From NCBI RefSeq assembly GCF_033958435.1, contig NC_134138.1, forward strand, positions 10,304,001 to 10,368,000: 64,000 bases of DNA, read 5' to 3'. Made by a program: the position numbers and the translations under genes. This document shows, one piece after another, positions 1 to 11,694 of this stretch (positions are counted from its first letter, which is position 1; every line of letters begins with the position of its first letter). The notes below the pieces were generated by a model that saw only the letters and a list, made by a program, of their open reading frames with translations, was not told the DNA's origin and made no database searches. The stretch is from Carettochelys insculpta (Eukaryota; Chordata; Testudines; Carettochelyidae).

Positions 1-3000
1 CCAACTCAGTGGGCCCACAGCAATCCACCAGCTTTTTCAAGCCTCACAACACCATCAGCTGTCAACTAGCACCATCCAATAAAGTCATCCATGATTAATT
101 ATTCTTCAATGACAGCTGCATATTGAAACAAGCTGATAGCTGCTGACAGTAGGAATCCAATTAACCATGAATTACTATCTTGATTGTGGCCCAATTAATG
201 TCAGCTGTTCCATGTCAGGAGGGAAGGCCCAACTGATATAATTGTTTAATTAATTTACTGTAAGAGCTTAGTTGATGTGTGACTGTCCCTGATGCCTACT
301 CTCTCTGCCCTACTGAACATTAGTTTTTAAGGAGAGAGGTAAAAGGGCATGCTGCCTACTGCTCTTTGCTGAAGCAAGTAATGAAATTCCTTCCTGAATA
401 AGGCTTTTGAAAGCATTGCTTGGGGAAGATCAGAACACTTACACAGTTCATTGCTCAAGTCAGTTTGCTGTGTCCTTGTAGCAGGGTGGTTACCCTGCAC
501 CAGCAAGAAGAGAGTTGAATCCAGCCCTGAGAGGTGGCTGAGGCCGAAAGAGCCAGAAGCTGGGGCAAATAGCTGCCAATTAGGGTTGTAATTAGTTAAG
601 GGCCAACTGAAGTCTGTGTAAATAGGACTCCTGGAGAGGAGGAGAATGTTCTTGCTCCAGTTATCGAGCTGGAGGAACGTGGCTGTCTGGGAAGCTACAA
701 GAGCTTCCTAACACAGAGTGGGGCTGAGGAAAGGCAGGAAGAGCTAGGCAGGGGGGACTCTGGCCAGGCAAGCTCCCAGGCTGCAGGGCCTGAGACAAGG
801 CCTGCAGCAGCCAGAGAAGCAGAAGGCAGGTCCAGTAAGCCTCTCGCCAGTGAAGAGTGGCCATTTCAGACTGCGGTGTGCCCCTGAGATGAGGAACTAG
901 ATGACAACCAGACATGGGTCCCTGAAGCAAGGTGGATGTAGGGTTTTGGGGTTCTCACGGAAGGGAGAACCCCTGATTGTCGGGCGCTGCCATGCAGCGG
1001 TATCCTGAGGGAGGGCCCCTGGTCTGGGAGGGATGTGGGTGCTGACAGAGGTGATGGAAAACAAGCAGGTAACAAAAGGCAAGATACCAGCCAGAAGAGA
1101 GTTCTCCAGAGGCTAAAAAGCTGATTCCCTAAATAGCCAGCAGGAGGCACTGTGGCACTGAGTCATGCCTAGTTACAGTCCTTGAGGCTGGTTTGCTAAG
1201 AGAGAGCCTGGACTTCACTTTGAGAGTATCAAATTGAAGATTCATGCTAACTTGACTTGTCTGTTTCTTAAAAATGTGTCTGAAGGCAGTGGGTGGTTCA
1301 GAAAGCAAATCACGATGAGGTGTGAATGCGTTAGCAGTGAAAATAGGAAATCGGGGCAGGGTGACTGAACATTTTTGAGGTGTTTTTTTTTTTTTATTTA
1401 CTATATAATGTCTGTCAGGTTCCCTGAAATTAGTTCAGGGTCTCAGCTCAATTCCAGATGAATGTGGTACACATCGCAAAGACAGCACCTGCCTGGAATT
1501 TGTGAGAATGAGTAGGAATAGAAATTCAGTAACTAGTAGCTGTGCGAGTTGAGGCACATTGGTTACATGCAGCTAAGTTAGCGGACCCTGCATGTGCTGT
1601 GGATCCATTCTAGAGACTGTAATATCTGCAATTACCAACTGATCACTTTTCAACAGCCTTAAATGCACTTATTAAAACCTGCCCTTTCACCCTGTTTATA
1701 AAGGCCAACAACAGGAAAGAGAGAAGCCCATTTTAAGCCCTAATTGTCATTCCTGGACACTGACAACTAAGTTGGAGTCTGTGAACTAGATCAAGAGAAC
1801 TTTCCTTAATCTCCACAAGAAACTTAAATTATCCTTCAAAAGAGAGATTCAGAATGATTACTGAATAAGAGGATTAAAACTAAAAAAGAGTGCTAATGAC
1901 TTAAAGAGTCTAGCATTAAAAAAGATGAACTCAATAAATTAATATGGTAAGTATGGAGGCTATGAGAAGAGAGAGGGGAAAATATATACAATTTTTTTCT
2001 CCTGTGATGCTCAAATGTAGACTTAAGCTCCTGTAGCTGCTGTCATAGGTGCCAGGAAAAAAGAAATGGAATGTTAAAGGCCTTGATCAACTCCACATAA
2101 CCAGAGCAGGGACATCCTCAAAGTTGGTAGGTTTGGTTCACAAGAGCACGTAAAATTGCAAACATGTTGCAAAAGTCTTTGAAGCCCCTGGGACAATGAA
2201 TGTTAGCCTGTTCTTGAGGTATTTTGAGGTTTTCTCATGCAATTTTTTTCCATAAATATCATGAGAATATTATCTCTCATGATGGTTTTGTTTGACTGGA
2301 ATCCAGAAGTGCACAGGAGCATTTCTCATCTCAAAACAGTCTGTGGCTTGAGTTTGGAGTGAAGTTTGGATAGTTACATTGTCCAAACTGTCTACTACCT
2401 CCCAAAAATCCTGGGGGTAGTGTACCTCACAGAGCTGGTCTTAGGGGCAGGCAAGCTGGGTGGCTGCACAGGGCCACCATTTTCAAGGTGCTTCTGAAAT
2501 GCAGTCCACAGCAGGGCAGGGAGAGGTAAGACAAAATGAATTTGTCCAGGGCTGCCAATTGCTTGGAACCAGCCCTGGTACCTCATTAAAAAGTTTGAGC
2601 TCCCTTCTCTACCCAGAAAGCTTCAGGCTCTTCTAATCTGTGCCAGCAAACCACGCTGCTGCTGGGCCATTGAAGGATCAAGAGGTTTCAAACTGCACCT
2701 TTGCAGACACATACCCCATCACTCCAGACACATGAGTTATGCCAAGAGCTCCACAGTCCTAATTCAACACCTGGCCCTGTGTATTTTAAAGAACACAGTG
2801 TCACCACTTGTCTATTTCATATCTGAAGGGCTTTTTCTAGTGTCTCAGGTTATTTTTTTCTTGTGCATCACTATGAAAATATTTTAGACAGCTATATAAC
2901 TGAAAAGGTTTTGCTCGGGCTAAAGGTTCCTTATAATTGAGCTGCAAAATGTGTTTTAGCACAACCTTCTTGCTCCCATCATGTTGGGGAATTCTATTTC

Positions 3001-3360
3001 TTCACTATCTCTATCCATCAGACACAATATTTGTGGATCAATGTTCACTTTCACAGTCTAAATGGGTTTATTATGCTTGTTTGCTATTACAGGCTTTGTA
3101 AATTGGCCACAGCTTGGCAACCTGATTTTTTTTAAGGCAGGTTCTTTTAGATTTCATGAATTATGTTCTTTAGCAGTATTTTTTCCAGGCAGTATGAAGC
3201 CACTCAAGGACATAAATAATTTTGCCACTTTTATAGAAAGCTAACTGAACAAGTTTTTTTTGTTTGTGTGTGTTTTTTTTTTTTTACAGAAAGCCCCATA
3301 ATTGTTGCTGTTACTGCATTTACTTTGTAGTGTGTTTAATGTCATTGATAGTTGCAGTAA
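1..3360. other. Gene-free stretch
   Basis: No exon with convincing splice sites and no recognisable transposon protein is seen. The part from about 480 to 1375 is richer in G and purine runs than its surroundings and could be an unclassified interspersed repeat, but no terminal repeats or tail could be identified. The short open frames at 661-1150 and 2395-2586 have no family resemblance and are taken as chance frames. Confidence 0.4.
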
Positions 3361-3369
3361 AATGTCTCC

Positions 3370-3830
3370 CAGAAGGATAGGTGCATGAACACTAGCCTCC
3401 TGGAAGAGTCGAACATGACCAGCATTGAAGCCATTATCCTTCACCAAGAACTTCACTGGAATGGTCACATGGTTTGGATGTCTGATCAGCTCTTCCCAAA
3501 ATAGATTCTGGTTTTGGAGATGGAGGAAGGACAGAGGATCATTGCAGGCCAGCGGAAGCAATATAATGACATGCTGAAGGTGCATATGAAAAAGTGCAGC
3601 AGCTGTGTTGACACTTGGGAAAAACTTTGCCCAGGTCCATTTCTGATGGAGACCGGTAATCAGTGAGGTCCTGCTGCAGTGCCCATGAGGAGAGGCAGAG
3701 AAGGCAAAAATAGCTGCAAAAACTGCCTTGTGCTCCTCCAACAGCTATCAACATCTGCCCCTTCTGTGACACAATCTGCAGCTCCAGAGCTGTATCCAGG
3801 CAGTCCGTACATGCGTGGTCACTGCATCAC
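3370..3830 (+). pseudogene. Decayed LINE ORF, C-terminal part with Cys-rich motif
   Basis: Read on the plus strand, 3400-3560 gives a broken frame resembling the post-RT C-terminus of a non-LTR retrotransposon: SIEAIIL, then a W-x-GH motif (WNGHMVWM, about 3451-3480), then a GQRKQYNDMLK-like stretch near 3545-3575. These correspond to the conserved region of LINE proteins with the form SIEAII..LRWTGHI.RM...GQRKRYKD.LK. Around 3753-3800 a CPFCDTICSSRA stretch matches the Cys-x2-Cys start of the zinc-finger-like tail of such proteins. At least one stop (near 3508) and frame changes break it, so it is a dead 5'-truncated fragment. The 166-residue open frame on the opposite strand (3241-3741) is its antisense shadow. 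The LINE clade cannot be fixed by eye. Confidence 0.6.
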
Positions 3831-4149
3831 TCTGTCTGTGCTCTTTTTTTCCATGCACATGGTTTGGCTCTAACCACTTCCTCTCAACCACCCCAGGCTA
3901 TGGACGGAGCTAGCTACCTCTCCTAGCCTTTGGTATTGGGAGACTTTGAATCTCTTCCTCTCTTGTTTTATAATGTTCTTTCTTCAAAGTTGAAGTGTGC
4001 ACATTGCTATTTACTCTAAAAAAAAAGTTGAAGTTAGTGGTTCTGTTCCATTTTTACTAAGACTGTTAAACTCTGTTCTAGTTATTAGCTACTTATTATA
4101 GTTGGGCAGTAGCCTATTTTACTGCAAAGCCTGGCCCACAAGGGTTTAA

Positions 4150-5115
4150 AAAGTGCAAACAGTGCTGGACACAATGCCAGCCTCTGACAGCCATTCCTCT
4201 TGCCTACTTGCTTGGGAGAGGCCCATATGCCTCAAAAATGTCATCACTGCAGTAAATTAACTGCAAGGGCTCATTGTGATCATGTGATGAGGCTTAAAAA
4301 GATTCTATATGATAAGCATTTTCAGCCTTCTGAAGGGGACATCTAGAGGTCCTTGGAGCAGCCCTCCCATAAACAGAGGGCCTCCTCCTCCTCTATGGCT
4401 GTTTCTAAGAAATTGAAGACCTCACCAACTACATTTCTGCCTGCTACTTTGCAGAGCAGATCTAGCATGGCTGATAAGCCCAGTATATCCAGCACCGCTC
4501 TTCACATTCTAAGGTGGTCTCAGCCTCCACAATGATGAAATCAGTGTCCCTGGCACCAAAGACTGCTGCACTAAAACATTGAGAACCAAGAGCCCTGGCT
4601 CCAACCACTTCATCCTCCAAGCAGCTGGCTCTGAGTGCCCCATGCTGACCACGGTGCCATCTTCAGCAGCATCTCCCACACCAGTCTCGGCACTGATAAC
4701 TTCTCTGCCACATTCTCTGGCAACACCCATGCAGATGCCCATGACACAGAGGTTCCTTGGGATTCAGCACCAAGGAAAGCACCAACTAAGTCTCAACACC
4801 ATAGCCTCACTCCATGGTCAGCTTCACCTACCTTTTCATGGGCACCAGCCCCACTTTCACCAGCACCAAGATTATTGACTGTACGTAGACGCAGAATGGA
4901 ACGGCGCAGCCCATGATATTATGAGTACCCCAGGCTGCCCTCCCCTTTCCTCATTTCTCCTATGGCAGAGAGCCACAGGCATTTTTCACCTTCTACATCA
5001 CCTTCTTCAAGGATATCTTACTGTTTCTACACTCCTCATGTTCACAGGGATCCTTACCAGGATATGCACAGGTGTACATATGGATCAGGGTGTTCACCCC
5101 ACACCAGCTCTTACT
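4150..5115 (+). pseudogene. Probable retroelement gag-like relic (DIRS or LTR type)
   Basis: The region reads as a degenerate polar frame. Near 4220-4290 it encodes a small Cys/His cluster (CHHCSKLTARA) followed by basic residues and a DKHFQPSEG-like segment. A long Ser/Thr/Pro/His-rich part follows to about 5100. This layout resembles the gag-like first ORF of turtle DIRS/LTR retroelements. Stops and frame changes occur throughout, and no RT, integrase or recombinase domain is seen downstream. A Penelope tail interrupts it at 5118. Assignment rests on general resemblance only. Confidence 0.35.
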
Positions 5116-5117
5116 GT

Positions 5118-5300
5118 TATCAGAGGTGTAGCCATATTAGTCTGTAGCTTCAGAAATAACAAGCAGACCAGCAGCATCTTAAAGATTAACAATTTTATTT
5201 ATTAGGTAATGAGCTTTCATGGGTAAGACTCCAAATCTGATAGAGTGGGTCTCACCCACAAAAGCTCATTATCTAATAATATATATAATTGTTAGTCTTC
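5118..5300. mobile_element. Penelope-like element tail, inverted pair
   Basis: The left arm (5118-5215) is the tail in minus orientation, beginning TCAGAGGTGTAGCC. The right arm (5235-5300) is the same sequence in plus orientation and includes GTGGGTCTCACCCAC and AAAGCTCATT, so the two arms form an imperfect hairpin. The same sequence lies in the 3' untranslated part of the coding Penelope copy at 52741-52840, which is why this is called a Penelope tail. The motif at 5240-5270 (CTGATAG, hairpin, AAAAGC) is a decayed version of the hammerhead-like core seen at 11800. Confidence 0.65.
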
Positions 5301-5619
5301 AGGTTTCTTGGTTTTAGAGGAGACAGTATTATTCAGATGTTGAAAAAACTCATTCAGACTTATTTTCTCTTGTTTCTCATCACTACTGATTTTAAAAGTA
5401 CATCTCATGTTAGTTGGGCTCAAATCTATCTCCATCCTAACCAACCCAAGACACACTGGGCCCAGTTATTCCTTGCTCTTACTCAAGGCTTTTTTTGTGC
5501 TGTTCCTTGCTGGTACTGAGTACAGGCACCTTGGAAGCCCCAGCCGTGGGGCTGGCACTGCTCTTACTCCATTGGCTTCAGCTGAGATACCTTGGGGCAA
5601 GCATTCAGTATAGTTTGTT

Positions 5620-6483
5620 ATAATAGTTAGCTGATATTAGAACATTTGGACCTTGAATCGGAGTTTATGGGAAACAAGATGAACTCAGCATCCTTTAAAG
5701 AAGCATCTCTTGCTATTTTTGCTGCACTCCTGATTTCATGCCTCTGTTGCAAAGTTTAAATTGCAAAGGTTGTGAAGCCATAATGTAACAGTAAAGTCGA
5801 CTTGTAAATAGCCGGATCAGGAGAAGTGCAGAGCCGTGCATCTCTTTCCTTTCTATCACTGGGTGTATTGCTCTTTCAGAGGCAGGGTGTCATGCCTGTT
5901 CTCCATTTAGTTTACTTACTGGTATTTATCACTTCTCTCCTAACTAGTTCTCATGGTGCAAAGCCTCAGCAGGAGCGTGATAAGAGGTTGTAAATTGGTG
6001 AAAAATAACATGCCTGGAAGAAAATGGTGCTCTGTCATTTAAAAAATACTCCCAGCTTCAAAACACTGATTTTTTTTGGAGTCAAATAAAGAAGGCTTCT
6101 GCAACTTGTATTGAAGCTTATACATGGCAATGCTCTTTCTGATGGGGCTAAAGTGCTTTGATTTTTAATGCCAACTGATTATGTTCCATATAAAATGCTG
6201 CACCTACAAGACTTATTAAGAGCTGCATGTAAACAGCTGAAGGCAAAAAGCCATTTGTAGTGTACAACAATAAAAAGTGGTGTTTGTCCTACAAACCCAG
6301 TAACAATGCTACATGTTCCTGAGTGCAGTTTACTGGCACCATATCTATTAACAACTTACTTATCTATGGCTTTCCTATTCTACGGAAAATGCCTTTTAAA
6401 CTTTTTAACATGGGAATTCCCTAACTCCTAACAGCACTGATGATATACCATTCCCAGCATACCTATTCAGGAGTCTGTGTCAC
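5620..6483. other. Gene-free stretch
   Basis: AT-rich single-copy-looking DNA with no exon, tail or terminal repeat that I can recognise. Confidence 0.4.
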
Positions 6484-6486
6484 TTA

Positions 6487-6846
6487 GGTTGTGGCTAGCC
6501 TGCCCCTCCCTTCACAGAAGGCACATGCAAATGCAGCTGATTGGAAATGCAAATAAGGTACAGATTTAAATATCTCACACCTCATTTGCAAAGTCACACG
6601 GGATCTTGATTCTGGAAGAGCTGATTTCGAAAGCCAAAAGAAGGGTGCTTTCGAAAGCAGAGTGTCCTTTCGAATTAACTCCGTATATGTGGCTGTTTTG
6701 GCTTTTGAAATCAGCTCTGCCAGAATTGAGATTTCATGTGAGTGTGCAAATGAGGCACTAGATATTCAAATCCATGCCTAATTTGCATTTTGATCAGCCA
6801 CATTTAAATGCCCCTTCCAAAAGGGAGGGGCAGTGTAGCCACAGCC
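6487..6846. mobile_element. DNA-transposon MITE with TTA target duplication
   Basis: The 360 bp element is flanked by TTA on both sides (6484-6486 and 6847-6849). Its left end (GGTTGTGGCTAGCCTGCCCC) is mirrored by the right end, which reads GGCTGTGGCTACACTGCCCC on the opposite strand. The inverted similarity runs deep into the element, including GCAAAT/ATTTGC blocks and a central GATTTCGAAAGCC / GGCTTTTGAAATC pair. A 3-bp TTA duplication is typical of PIF/Harbinger elements. There is no coding potential, so it is non-autonomous. Confidence 0.7.
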
Positions 6847-6849
6847 TTA

Positions 6850-7200
6850 GGCTTTGTCTACACAGCAGTATTTTGGAATAAGTTATTTTGGAAGAGATTT
6901 TCCAGATTAGCTTATTTCAGAATAGTGCATCTACACACACAATGCTTGTCAGAATTGCACTCAGCTATTTCAAAATAGAGTGTCCACTGGCAATAGAGCC
7001 TATTTCAGATTAGAGTCCCAGGAAACACAAGAGCTTATTTTGAAATAGCCACTCTTCCGTATCTATACAGCTCCTATTCCAAAATATCTGTTTCAGAATA
7101 GGTCCTATTCCTCATAGGTCAGAATTTAAAATAAGCTGTCCATTATTTCAAAATAAGGGTTTTGCTGTGTGGACTCTCTGGCAAAGTTATTTCGGAATAG
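6850..7200. mobile_element. MITE, TTATTTTGAAAT family
   Basis: It begins GGCTTTGTCTACACAGCAG at 6850, directly after the TTA that also ends the preceding MITE. The interior repeats blocks such as TATTTCAAAATA and TTATTTTGAAATA. The right part contains GCTGTGTGGAC, the mirror of GTCTACACAGC. The exact right end is unclear. Related elements lie at 20099 and 34335. Confidence 0.55.
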
Positions 7201-7434
7201 CTGCCTTTGTTTATGGGTGCACCAGAGGGTGGAGGAAGGATACGTACCTAAGTCACTCACCGTAACTTACCAGTTGGTACATATGGGCAATAGAGTCTCA
7301 GCTGGGTAGAATCAGACCTGAAGTGTATGTTTTATTTGCAAGTGGCTGGAGATCTACACTAAAGAAACCATGTTTTAAATTCTGCTGGGAGTTAAAGGTG
7401 AACTGTCTTTAGTGAAAGAGTTGCAGAACACTAT

Positions 7435-7628
7435 GGCTGTGGCAACACTAACCCTTACTTTTGGAGGGGTTATGGTAATGTGGCACTTTGGGATATGCTA
7501 ATAAGGTGCTTCCATGAATATACAGTACCTTATTACCATAATGGTGGCCGTGCGTGCTTTGAAACTGCTGGTGCTGGGGGACCTTTCGAAACGACCCCCT
7601 AATTTCAAAAGCCACTTATTCCCATATT
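7435..7628. mobile_element. Truncated MITE (half element)
   Basis: It begins GGCTGTGGCAACACTA and contains GGTAATGTGGCA, ATGCTAATAAGGTGC and TTTCGAAACGACCCCC, matching the family of the fuller element at 57950-58329. The mirror half is missing. The sequence gives way to a CR1 fragment at about 7640. Confidence 0.5.
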
Positions 7629-7639
7629 CAATAGAAGTA

Positions 7640-7822
7640 CAGTGAAGCACTGGAATGCATTGCCTAAGGAGGTGGTGAAACCTCCATCCCTATAGGATTT
7701 AAGTCCCAGCTAGACAAAGTCCTGGCTGGGATGATTTAGTTAGGGTTGATCCTGCTTTGGACAGGGGGCTGGGCTCGATGACCTCCTGAGGTCTCTTCCC
7801 ACCCTAGGATTCTATGATTCAT
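7640..7822 (+). mobile_element. CR1 LINE 3' end
   Basis: Typical CR1 tail: GGAATGCATTGCCTAAGGAGGTGGTG, then a stretch encoding LDKVLAGMI-like residues, GGGCTCGATGACCTCCTGAGG, and an ending ATTCTATGATTC, the 8-bp terminal repeat motif of CR1. It is 5'-truncated. Confidence 0.85.
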
Positions 7823-8730
7823 TGTCTCATATTGGTATGTAATTAAAGTATCTGCTAAAGGCAGGTAGCTGCTTTTAGTCTAGGAAAAATGAATTCTCAA
7901 TATAATGGATTAGTAAATCACACTGAAGGCCTGGTTCCTTTAACTAAGGCATAGAAATGTCAGCCGTTATGATTTGTTCACCTTCATCTTCTTTTGGCTT
8001 AAGTCTCAGTTCGTGATCCAACTGATTGCCAACCCTACACCTCACTGGAAGCAGTGATATTAGCAGAATATGATCTTTTTTTTTGGGGGGGGGACTTTAT
8101 GTGGTGAGGAGTTTTATAGTCTGAAGGCTTTTTCTGCAGTCACAAATGGACTGTTCCAACAAGGGACATAACTGAACACCACTGACCATTGCTTATGGTC
8201 CCCAGAACATCATCAATGCTTTTCAACTGGGGTGGGCAAAATCAGCCCTGGGGGCTCAATCTGATCTCTGGCCTGCCCAGCTGATCAACAGAGTGTGCAG
8301 ACTTACAGCCAGAAGCATGTGTTCAGTTGCCTTCCTGGCCCCCCCACACCCTTGTTCTGTCTGCAGGCAAGCTGCTCCTAGGATTCTCCTTCCAAAGGAA
8401 GAGTGCAGGGTAGTGCTGAAGTCAGGGTGTTCCTCCACCCCATTCCCCTGCCCCTGTTCCCCAACCCTGCCTGAATTGGCCTTGTTAGTGCTGATGTTAA
8501 TACTTAATAAGATAAATGTGAGAAACCTCCTTTTCATGTGTGAGTATATTTATGCCTGCCTCTGTAAGTTCCAGTTCAGGCATCTGATGACGTTGGTCTT
8601 TGGCAGCTAAATTCTGCAAAGATGCCAGAAATTGTCAATAGATCATGTGTGAGATTTTACAGAGGCTCATAACTTAGCTAGATTTAGGTGATTTTTCATA
8701 GAAATAGCAAAAAAGTGCATCCCTGATACA

Positions 8731-8884
8731 GGGAACATAAGAACGCCTGTACTGGATCAGACCAAGAATTCAGCCACTCCAGTACTACTAGTGAATCCCA
8801 GGTGCTTCAGAGGGCATGCACAGGATAGGTAATCATCAAGTGATCCATCCACTTTCGTCTATTCCCAGCTTCTGGCAAACAGAG
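8731..8884 (-). mobile_element. CR1-type LINE 3' fragment
   Basis: The plus strand reads AACATAAGAACGCC...GGATCAGACC and ends near AGCTTCTGGCAAACAGAG, the reverse complement of a common reptile CR1 3' untranslated region. The same subfamily recurs at 14508 and 20031. Confidence 0.7.
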
Positions 8885-8907
8885 AACCTCCAGTCAAATT
8901 TCAAACA

Positions 8908-9234
8908 CAGGGTGAAATTTGCTTATCCAGCAGTCTCTCATCTGGCAACATGCATCATCGGGCATGATTTCAGTTAGCTGGATATCCACTTATCATGGGT
9001 GTGGCCTAGTTTCCTGCAGTCTCAGAAAGTTTGTTTCCAGCCACCAGCCCTGGCTCTCGGTGTTCTGTGCTGTTATTTTGCAGTAATTTAACCCTAAGCG
9101 TCTTCTGAGAGCCCAATGAGCGGTAGAAGTGGTGCTAATGCTGGCGGACAATATTGATCTCCAGTTGTCCAGCAAATTCTCTTGTTAGGCACCCGTCAGT
9201 TCTTGAGGGTGCTGGACAAAGGAGGTTCAACCTG
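8908..9234. mobile_element. Tc1/mariner-like MITE, copy 1
   Basis: The left end CAGGGTGAAATTTGCTTATC mirrors the right end, which reads CAGGTTGAACCTCCTTTGTC on the opposite strand. The flanks are CA (8906-8907, probably a mutated TA) and TA (9235-9236). A related copy with perfect TA flanks lies at 55249-55565. CAG ends and TA duplication point to the Tc1/mariner (pogo-like) group. It is 327 bp and non-coding. Confidence 0.65.
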
Positions 9235-9324
9235 TACCTGCTTCTAGGCAAGGAGGCACTGGAGCTTCTAAATTAAGTCTTGCAAGGATATTTAATATTG
9301 GGAAAATAATGTGGTTCTCCTTGA

Positions 9325-9893
9325 TGTAACAGAAATTTGACACTGTGTAGTCAAGCACAAGGCCTTTATTATGCACAGCTGGCAGAGTGTCCTCTTATTA
9401 GGCTCAGTGACACTGACAAACAGCTGATTACAGTGGATATATAGGGTGCCGATGGGCAGAGAGATGTGACAGGGTGGGAGTTTCTGAGCCCCTAGATAGA
9501 TGCTAGCAGGAAGGCATAATGAGCACAATAAGCCAGTAGTCTAAATGATTACATAAGTGCTCCGCCCATGGCTCAGGTTTACATGTTTACATGTGAATAC
9601 AAAGGTGTTATCCCTTAAGTTTTCTCTTATAGAAAATAGGTTAAATTCCAGTTCCAGGTTTTTAGGAATGACAGGTGGCACTCCCACAGGTACATTTCCT
9701 TGTGGCCTTGAGGAGAAGAAAGAACAATAAGCAATGCATAACTTTGGTAATAGCATACAATTTTCAATGCTACCCCTTCTGGGCTCACATCGCCATCTAT
9801 CAGGGGGAGACACCGTCACTTAAAATGGCATGTTTAGAACTTTTCCTGAACTTAGGCTCGTAGTCAAAGACACAATCTTCTCTCTCCCTCAAC
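9325..9893 (-). mobile_element. Probable solo LTR of an endogenous retrovirus
   Basis: Read on the minus strand, a TATA-like CTATATATCC lies at about 9435-9444, a polyadenylation signal AATAAA at 9365-9370 is followed by GGCCTTGTGCTTGACTAC, and the upstream U3-like part runs to about 9893. The order and spacing fit an LTR (U3, TATA, R, poly-A signal, U5). No gag, pol or env and no second LTR is seen, so it is presumably a solo LTR. Exact TG/CA ends and the target duplication could not be fixed. The 92- and 78-residue open frames on this strand are not genes. Confidence 0.5.
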
Positions 9894-9948
9894 TGGGGCA
9901 CAGACTTCCAGGCCCTCAATAGTAAGTTATGGGTCTATAATTCACAAT

Positions 9949-10364
9949 GGCTGGGTCTACACTTGCCCCCAGCTTCGAAGGGGACGTGTTAATCAGGGCG
10001 ATGGGATATTACGATGAAGTGCTGCAGTGAATACGTGGCACTTCATTAGGCTAATTCTGCCCTGCGGCAACTTCGAAGTGCTGGCATCATGTAGCCATGG
10101 GCATTTTGAAGTGCCCGCACTACTTCAAAGTGCCTTTACTCCTCAAAATTTTGGGGAGTAAAGGCCCTTTGAAGGAGCACGGGCACTTCGAAGTGCCCAC
10201 AACTACGCGGCATGCCAGCACTTTGGCATGACTCTTGGAAGTTGCCGCAGGGGAGAATTAGACTGATGAAGTGCTGCATATTCACCGCAGCACTTCATTA
10301 GTAATCTCTCATCACCCCAATTACCATGCCCTCTTTGCAGTTGGGGGCAAGTATAGACAAGCCC
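9949..10364. mobile_element. Palindromic MITE, GGCTGGGTCTACAC ends
   Basis: The left end GGCTGGGTCTACACTTGCCC mirrors the right end, which reads GGGCTTGTCTATACTTGCCC on the opposite strand. Internal blocks (CACTTCGAAGTGCC, TTTACTCC / GGAGTAAAGG around 10135-10165) make the whole 416 bp element an imperfect foldback. Flanks AAT and AGT suggest a 3-bp duplication with one change. It is non-coding. Confidence 0.65.
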
Positions 10365-10369
10365 AGTAA

Positions 10370-11690
10370 GTCCCAATTACTGCTTTCACACCCGAGGTTA
10401 TACTGTCTCAGCTCCTGTTTTATGCCTAGTTATACAAACAAAGCCTTGTTTTGCAATCTGTGCTGTGTATTATCTATTGTTCAGCTAAGTCCCAGATCTT
10501 CAGGCCTGCTTTGTCTAGACCTATTTTAAAGTTTCTGAACAAAGACTGCGATCAGAATCTTTCATAGTATAATTAGGATCTTGGCCCCTTCATTTTCAGT
10601 CTTATTCTTAGAAGTTTGTTGAAACACATTACCAGAAACTTCAAAATTCAGTCTGAAGCAAACACTCCACATGGAAATTTCAGCTTGAACAGCTAATTTT
10701 TGGCAATGTTACATGGAACTGGAGAAGGATCTTGTAGTGGAAAGCATCAGACAAGCTACCAGCTCTGTTTATAATACGCTCGTAGGAGATGAACAAGCTG
10801 TGTAGCCCTGAGGAAATGAAGAAGGCAAGGGAGCAGTGTCAGGTACAAAGTGTTCGGTATGTAGGCAAAGTTGTGGGGGAAAAGTATAAATTAGTCCACG
10901 GGATACAGATTAATGTCTGGGATAGGAGAAATAATAACTGGCACAAAATCAACCAATATTATATCTGTCAGGTAGGTGCAGGACAGCTTTTTCCTGTTGA
11001 AATGTTATAGTCTCATAAACATACAGGCTGCTTCCTTCTCATTTAAATACACTGAAAGGTGCATAGTGATGGTATTGGCCTTTTATAGCTCTCTTCAAAA
11101 GCAGTGATATTTAATAGCATATTTATATCAGTTTTTAAGAAGGTATATCATGAAGGTCACCAGATTTGGTGAATGTGTTTTAATTTATGCACACTTTAAA
11201 GGTTAAATTCCTCTGTTCACTTTAAGTAACACAGCTTGTTTATGACCTTATAAGGTAGGATTTTGTACAGCCCGACTAAAGGATCTTATCAAATACAATG
11301 GAATATAGTAAAATGATACCTGGGAATCTTTTATCTGCAAATCAGTTTCTCATAATTCAGTTTTTATTGTAATTGAGGATTTTAATAATCTGAGTTCACA
11401 AAGGGCCTGATCCTGATATGTGCTGATTACCCACAATGCGCAGGGAAGTCACTGAGTTGAGAGATGTAGTAAGTTATAGTTGTATGTTTGTGTCATTTCC
11501 CCAGCCCCACCTCCGATCATCTGACATGAATATCTAGAAGCTCACAATGTGCTTAGGGCGAGATTGAGAACTCCTAACTCATTTTGGTGAACATCTCTGA
11601 ACACGAGCAGTCCAAATATTAGTGTTATTCATGTAGGGACATTCTTACCTACTTTAAGACTGTAGAGTCTAAACTTCAGATTCTTATACA
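10370..11690. other. Gene-free stretch
   Basis: No repeat ends or exon are recognised. An open frame at 10789-11010 (73 residues, rich in Lys and Gln) has no splice context or family resemblance that I can support. Confidence 0.35.
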
Positions 11691-11694
11691 GATT

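Noticed and set aside
3241..3741. 166-residue open frame on the minus strand
   Set aside because: It is antisense to a LINE C-terminal relic on the plus strand, which explains the length.
10789..11010. Possible exon with a basic 73-residue frame
   Set aside because: No acceptor or donor of good quality and no recognised domain.
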